Source of the DNA: Acetatifactor sp.
GTDB lineage: Bacteria; Bacillota; Clostridia; Lachnospirales; Lachnospiraceae
Reading direction: 5' to 3'
DNA length: 7,247 nucleotides
Assembly (NCBI GenBank): GCA_024699575.1
Contig: JAILPF010000066.1
Location: forward strand, 1 to 7,247
Shown one piece after another: positions 4,705 to 7,247 of the stretch (within the stretch, counting starts at the first letter, position 1; every line of letters starts with the position of its first letter). The notes beneath the pieces were generated by a model. That model did no database searches, was not told the DNA's origin, and worked only from the letters and a program-made list of their open reading frames with translations. Position numbers and translations under genes: made by a program.

Positions 4705-6009
4705 CTATTGAGGCTCAACCCTTTCAACCTCGATTGTCATGACGGTTCCACCTTCTTTTCCGGGAGTAAATGTGAGTGAGCCATTGCAATTCAGCTTCAA
4801 TCGTTCGCTGATATTGCCAAGAGCAATACCGTTGCCTTTTCCGTCGATGCTGAAGCCTGTTTGATTTTCAGAGGAAAACCCCGGACCATTGTCTTCTACA
4901 ATCACTTGATATTTGTCCGGTGTTTTGCAAGTTTTGATAAGGATGTGCAAGGGGTCAAGCTCCGGATCTACACCATGCTTTACAGCATTTTCTACGATGG
5001 GTTGTAATGTAAGGGGTGGCAGAGAAAAATCAGTGTAGGGAGTGTCATATTCCACATATATTTTTCCTTCGAATCGAACCTGTTCCACCTTGAGATATGC
5101 TTTTGCATGCTCCAATTCGTCAGCGAAGGGGGCTAAATCTTCTCGTGCCAAAGCAGTAAAATTTCTGCGAAGGTAATTGTTGAAGTCCAAGATGACCTCC
5201 TGGGCTCTTTTTGGGTCCTGCTCACAGAGATAATAGATGCTGGTCATAGTGTTGTATATGAAATGGGGGCGCATCTGTAAAATCATGATGCGGGCACGCT
5301 GATTTCTACTTTCCTTTTGCTGTTCCCAATATTGTTCCATTTGCTCGCGCTGTATAAATAACAGCAGAAAAAGTGCCGCAATCGAGGTTCCTATTACAAT
5401 CAATAACAGACCAAAAAAATGAGTCTCTATGATGATACAGATTGTAGGAAGCACTAAGTAGATGAGCAGTGCAAGTTTAAGCCTTGATGTGAGCTTTTTT
5501 CGTTTGCGGAAGAGAGCAAAAATATTTAGCAACATCAATAGCGTGGGAGGCAATAATAATAGTGCAAAATAATTACCGCGATGATAGACGTTATCTGCCG
5601 TAAAATAATAGATTTCCGTTGTAAACTGACAGACTATCAAAAGAATGAAATAAATTAGCCACAGCCCACCTGCAACCCATAGCGTACGGCTGGATTTCCA
5701 GTAGACGTTGGCACAATGCAACAGATAAATTGTCAGCATGGGCATCAATACTGAAGCAAAAAGATTTTCCAGGAACAGGAAAGACTTTGATAGCAGCATG
5801 AATTGTGTACCCAATAGATTAGACATAAAAACCTGGGTGAGCAGGTCGGAGGAGATATACAAGACCATGACCAGGAAAAATCTTTTTAGAAAAATATGGT
5901 TCCAGGAATCCATGTAAGGGGAATATACTGCTATCAAAAAGCCCATGAACACAATGACTAACCCGCTGATAGCAAATGTATAATTGACAAGATCCATCCA
6001 ACTGGGCAT
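4705..6009 (-). CDS. LytS/YpdA-type sensor histidine kinase with seven-helix membrane domain
   Basis: This 434-residue membrane kinase starts at ATG 6009, 1 bp after the stop of the response regulator gene, so translation is probably coupled. About seven hydrophobic helices (8-30, 42-62, 77-98, 109-128, 147-167, 177-195, 199-219) form the sensor part, followed by a charged coiled stretch (220-240). The His_kinase domain (PF06580) has QMRPHFIYNTMTSIYYL with the phospho-acceptor H249. The HATPase domain has the N box QPIVENAVKHG (336-346), G1 box DNGPGF (373-378) and G2 box GNGIALGNISERL (392-404). All catalytic motifs are intact. This kinase class normally pairs with LytTR-type regulators; here the partner is instead an XRE-receiver fusion. 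The stimulus cannot be read from sequence; a membrane-embedded or peptide signal is possible. The gene ends at repeat copy 2. Confidence 0.92.
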   Translation of the reverse strand: MPSWMDLVNYTFAISGLVIVFMGFLIAVYSPYMDSWNHIFLKRFFLVMVLYISSDLLTQVFMSNLLGTQFMLLSKSFLFLENLFASVLMPMLTIYLLHCANVYWKSSRTLWVAGGLWLIYFILLIVCQFTTEIYYFTADNVYHRGNYFALLLLPPTLLMLLNIFALFRKRKKLTSRLKLALLIYLVLPTICIIIETHFFGLLLIVIGTSIAALFLLLFIQREQMEQYWEQQKESRNQRARIMILQMRPHFIYNTMTSIYYLCEQDPKRAQEVILDFNNYLRRNFTALAREDLAPFADELEHAKAYLKVEQVRFEGKIYVEYDTPYTDFSLPPLTLQPIVENAVKHGVDPELDPLHILIKTCKTPDKYQVIVEDNGPGFSSENQTGFSIDGKGNGIALGNISERLKLNCNGSLTFTPGKEGGTVMTIEVERVEPQ

Positions 6010-6010
6010 A

Positions 6011-6604
6011 TCAGTTCACCACCCCTCTGATTGGATATCGCAGTAGGGAGAGCTGCTCTTTTACTGCGCTTGCGGTAAGAGGCTTTAAGATAAAACCGGA
6101 AGCCCCTGTCTTCCATGCATCAAAAGAATAATCTGCATATGCAGTAAGGAAAATCACATTGGTATTGGCATTAATCTGAAGGAGCTGTTTGCAAAGATCT
6201 ATGCCGTTTGTTTTACCCATTTCAATATCTAAAAACGCAAGGGAAACTCTATTGTTTCTGGCAAATTCTAAGGCTTCTGAAGGCTTGGTGAATCCTGTGA
6301 TGGATGCTTTCGGCATGACCTTTTCCAAAACAGGGAATCCGCCTGCCAGTACAATTTTCTCATCATCTACAATAATCACATTAGGTACTTCAATATTATT
6401 TTCAGCGGCGCTCAGTAAAACAGCTACGTTTATATTGAGTGCATCTGCGATTCTGGCTATAAGTGTTGCATCGGGAACTCGCCGTCCGGTTTCCCAGCTT
6501 GCAATACTGGACCGATCTACAAATAGTTTTTCGGCAAGCCCTTGCTGGGAAAGTCCTTTTTCTGTTCTGAAGGTGCGAAGAGATTCACCAAATGAGTTTT
6601 CCAT
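6011..6604 (-). CDS. Response regulator with N-terminal XRE helix-turn-helix and C-terminal receiver
   Basis: This 197-residue two-domain regulator has an XRE/Cro-CI type HTH at about 6-60 (LRTFRTEKGLSQQGLAEKLF, then VDRSSIASWETGRRVPD as recognition and wing region), a short linker, and a CheY-like receiver at about 75-190. The receiver has acidic residues D80/D81 in VIIVDDE, phospho-acceptor D126 in FLDIEMG, T154 in FLTAYAD and K174 in ILKPL, so it should be phosphorylated normally. This order is the reverse of the usual receiver-then-DNA-binding layout. I chose ATG 6604 (MENSFGES), which has GAAGGGGG about 8 nt upstream; the upstream in-frame ATG at 6646 falls in the promoter. It is translated just before the LytS-type kinase, its likely phospho-donor. 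Phosphorylation would change DNA binding or dimerisation of the HTH. Palindromes upstream are candidate targets. Confidence 0.92.
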   Translation of the reverse strand: MENSFGESLRTFRTEKGLSQQGLAEKLFVDRSSIASWETGRRVPDATLIARIADALNINVAVLLSAAENNIEVPNVIIVDDEKIVLAGGFPVLEKVMPKASITGFTKPSEALEFARNNRVSLAFLDIEMGKTNGIDLCKQLLQINANTNVIFLTAYADYSFDAWKTGASGFILKPLTASAVKEQLSLLRYPIRGVVN

Positions 6605-6645
6605 AGTAATAACCCCCTTCTTTTTTCTATCGTTTCTATAGTCCA

Positions 6646-6674
6646 ATCATAATAAAATGTTCTGAAAATTTCAA
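6646..6674 (-). promoter_or_regulatory. Promoter of the response regulator/kinase operon
   Basis: On the - strand, TTGAAA (6674-6669) is followed by a 17-nt spacer and TATGAT (6651-6646). Transcription would start near 6639, giving a leader of about 35 nt that carries the GAAGGGGG ribosome site before ATG 6604. Both boxes are 5/6 matches to consensus. Confidence 0.7.
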
Positions 6675-6694
6675 GAGTTAAAGCGTTAAAACAA

Positions 6695-6713
6695 ATGTGT
6701 CACACTGACACAT
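6695..6713. promoter_or_regulatory. 19-bp palindromic operator candidate
   Basis: ATGTGTCA-CAC-TGACACAT is a perfect 8-bp inverted repeat with a 3-bp centre. It lies 21 bp upstream of the -35 box of the regulator/kinase promoter and upstream of the divergent surface-protein gene. Length and symmetry suit an XRE-type dimer. It is not followed by a T-run, so a terminator role is unlikely. Confidence 0.6.
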
Positions 6714-6729
6714 CGTATTGATGTCTGAC

Positions 6730-6764
6730 AATTTGTGTGCTAAATGTAATTTATCACACAAATT
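6730..6764. promoter_or_regulatory. 35-bp palindrome in the divergent intergenic region
   Basis: AATTTGTGTG (6730-6739) pairs perfectly with CACACAAATT (6755-6764). After one mismatch, TAAAT (6741-6745) pairs with ATTTA (6749-6753), leaving a 3-nt centre. In all, 15 of 16 positions are complementary. The half-site TTGTGTG(C/A)TAA partly resembles the ATGTGTCA half of the neighbouring palindrome. It could be a second operator or the 5' untranslated hairpin of the + strand gene. No strong -35/-10 pair for that gene was found; TTGATG (6718-6723)-N17-TAAATG (6741-6746) is a weak candidate overlapping it. Confidence 0.6.
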
Positions 6765-6818
6765 CAAAATAATTGTCTTGCAGCCAACTATTGAATTTGA
6801 AAGTATGAGGTAATGCGT

Positions 6819-7247
6819 ATGAAGAGATGGATATGGAAAAATGGAATGGAAAACAGAATTATGGCAATCGTAATGTCCTTCATGATGCTTTTTTCGATCG
6901 CAGATATTGATGTATATGCCGCATCGGAAAATGAAAATGCAGAAGGTGGAACAATCGTAGCATTCGAATCTCTTGCTGAGGATGTTATGTTCCAGACGAT
7001 TAGCGTGGGTGAGTCGTTGGAAGATATTTCTTTCCCGACACAACTTCAGGCAACTGTTGAGGTTGTAACGGAAGTGGAAGTAATCCCTGAAGAAGAGGCA
7101 ATCGAGGAAGCAGCAGAAGAAGAGGCGACCGAGGAAGTAGTAGAAGAAGAGGCGACCGAGGAAGCAGCAGAAGAAGAGGCAATCGAGGAAGCAGCAGAAG
7201 AAGAGGCAACCGAGGAAGCAGCAGAAGAAGAGGCAACCGAGGAAGCA
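6819..7247 (+). CDS. Secreted surface protein with Glu-rich tandem repeats, N-terminal part (3' end outside window)
   Basis: The frame opens at ATG 6819, with GAGG (6807-6810) 8 nt upstream, and stays open to the end of the window (143 codons). Residues 1-35 form a signal peptide: basic MKRWIWKNGMENR, a hydrophobic core IMAIVMSFMMLFSIA, and probable cleavage after VYA (34) or A35. Residues 45-80, IVAFESLAEDVMFQT followed by ISVGESLEDISFPTQLQATV, resemble a segment I recognise from large, modular cell-surface proteins of Clostridia, where it precedes Ig-like modules. From residue 91 there are at least six units of the type EEEA(T/I)EEAA. They are strongly acidic and likely form an extended or helical spacer. 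Wall anchoring, adhesion modules or an enzyme domain would lie beyond the window. The gene is divergent from the XRE-receiver/kinase operon and is a plausible target of it. Confidence 0.85.
   Translation, partial: MKRWIWKNGMENRIMAIVMSFMMLFSIADIDVYAASENENAEGGTIVAFESLAEDVMFQTISVGESLEDISFPTQLQATVEVVTEVEVIPEEEAIEEAAEEEATEEVVEEEATEEAAEEEAIEEAAEEEATEEAAEEEATEEA
7089..7247 (+). repeat. 27-bp coding minisatellite (5 full units plus a partial sixth at the window edge)
   Basis: Units start at 7089, 7116, 7143, 7170, 7197 and 7224, each nine codons (EEEA-T/I-EE-AA or VV). Units 1 and 4 are identical at the nucleotide level, and unit 5 matches the visible part of unit 6. The others differ at one to four bases, so the array expanded recently by slippage or recombination. 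Because 27 is a multiple of 3, copy-number change keeps the frame and alters only spacer length. The array may continue past the window. Confidence 0.95.

Noticed and set aside
6189..6641. 150-codon open frame on the + strand
   Set aside because: It is antisense to the XRE-receiver gene, whose catalytic motifs and start are clear; Ser-rich shadow translation.
6605..6646. Upstream start for the XRE-receiver gene
   Set aside because: The extra 14 residues are lysine/arginine-rich and unrelated to the HTH. The codons overlap the -10 region and the ribosome site for ATG 6604.
7000..7236. Leu/Pro-rich open frame on the - strand (78 codons)
   Set aside because: It is the mirror of the GAAGAAGAGG repeat in the surface-protein gene; no ribosome site or independent signal.

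Overview
This 7.2 kb window looks like an A+T-rich chromosomal stretch from a gut-type Clostridia/Lachnospiraceae bacterium. The evidence is strong Gram-positive Shine-Dalgarno sites, clear -35/-10 promoters with 16-17 bp spacing, a VTC-domain/DUF4956 gene pair, a LytS-type kinase paired with an XRE-receiver fusion, and a secreted Glu-rich surface protein. The assignment comes from gene families and composition, not from a database search.

Left part, + strand (1-3910). The 3' end of a VTC-type polyphosphate polymerase gene is followed by its usual partner, a DUF4956 membrane protein. A TTGACA-N16-TATAGT promoter then runs into a 37-bp palindrome and starts a compact three-gene operon: an ArsP_2/PF11449-type multi-pass metal permease with a His/Cys-rich loop, a Fur-family zinc-site regulator, and an NAD-dependent epimerase/dehydratase-like protein. 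The regulator and epimerase are 1 bp apart. The likely logic is a metal-sensing Fur-family repressor controlling its own operon at the palindrome. A small PspC-domain membrane protein follows.

Middle part (3911-4704) carries no convincing protein gene but a lot of structure. Three hairpins share a GCAAC/GTTG stem and are spaced about 61 nt apart. A strong promoter then drives a tRNA-Lys(CTT) gene whose leader contains tandem duplications, followed by a terminator. After that comes a nested palindromic element: a 49-bp core present twice (47/49 identical), each copy framed by its own complementary arms, with a 65-bp perfect-ended hairpin apparently inserted inside the arm of the first copy.

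Right part (4705-7247) is a divergent locus. On the - strand, a response regulator with an N-terminal XRE helix-turn-helix and a C-terminal receiver domain is followed 1 bp later by a seven-helix LytS/YpdA-type sensor histidine kinase. On the + strand is the 5' end of a secreted surface protein that runs off the window, with a signal peptide, a short Ig-like-looking segment and at least six 27-bp repeats encoding EEEATEEAA-type units. The shared upstream region holds a well-formed promoter for the regulator and two strong palindromes, which suggests that the XRE-receiver protein may control itself and the surface protein. The most unusual items are the XRE-receiver fusion with its palindromic divergent promoter, and the nested repeat element at 4505-4701.
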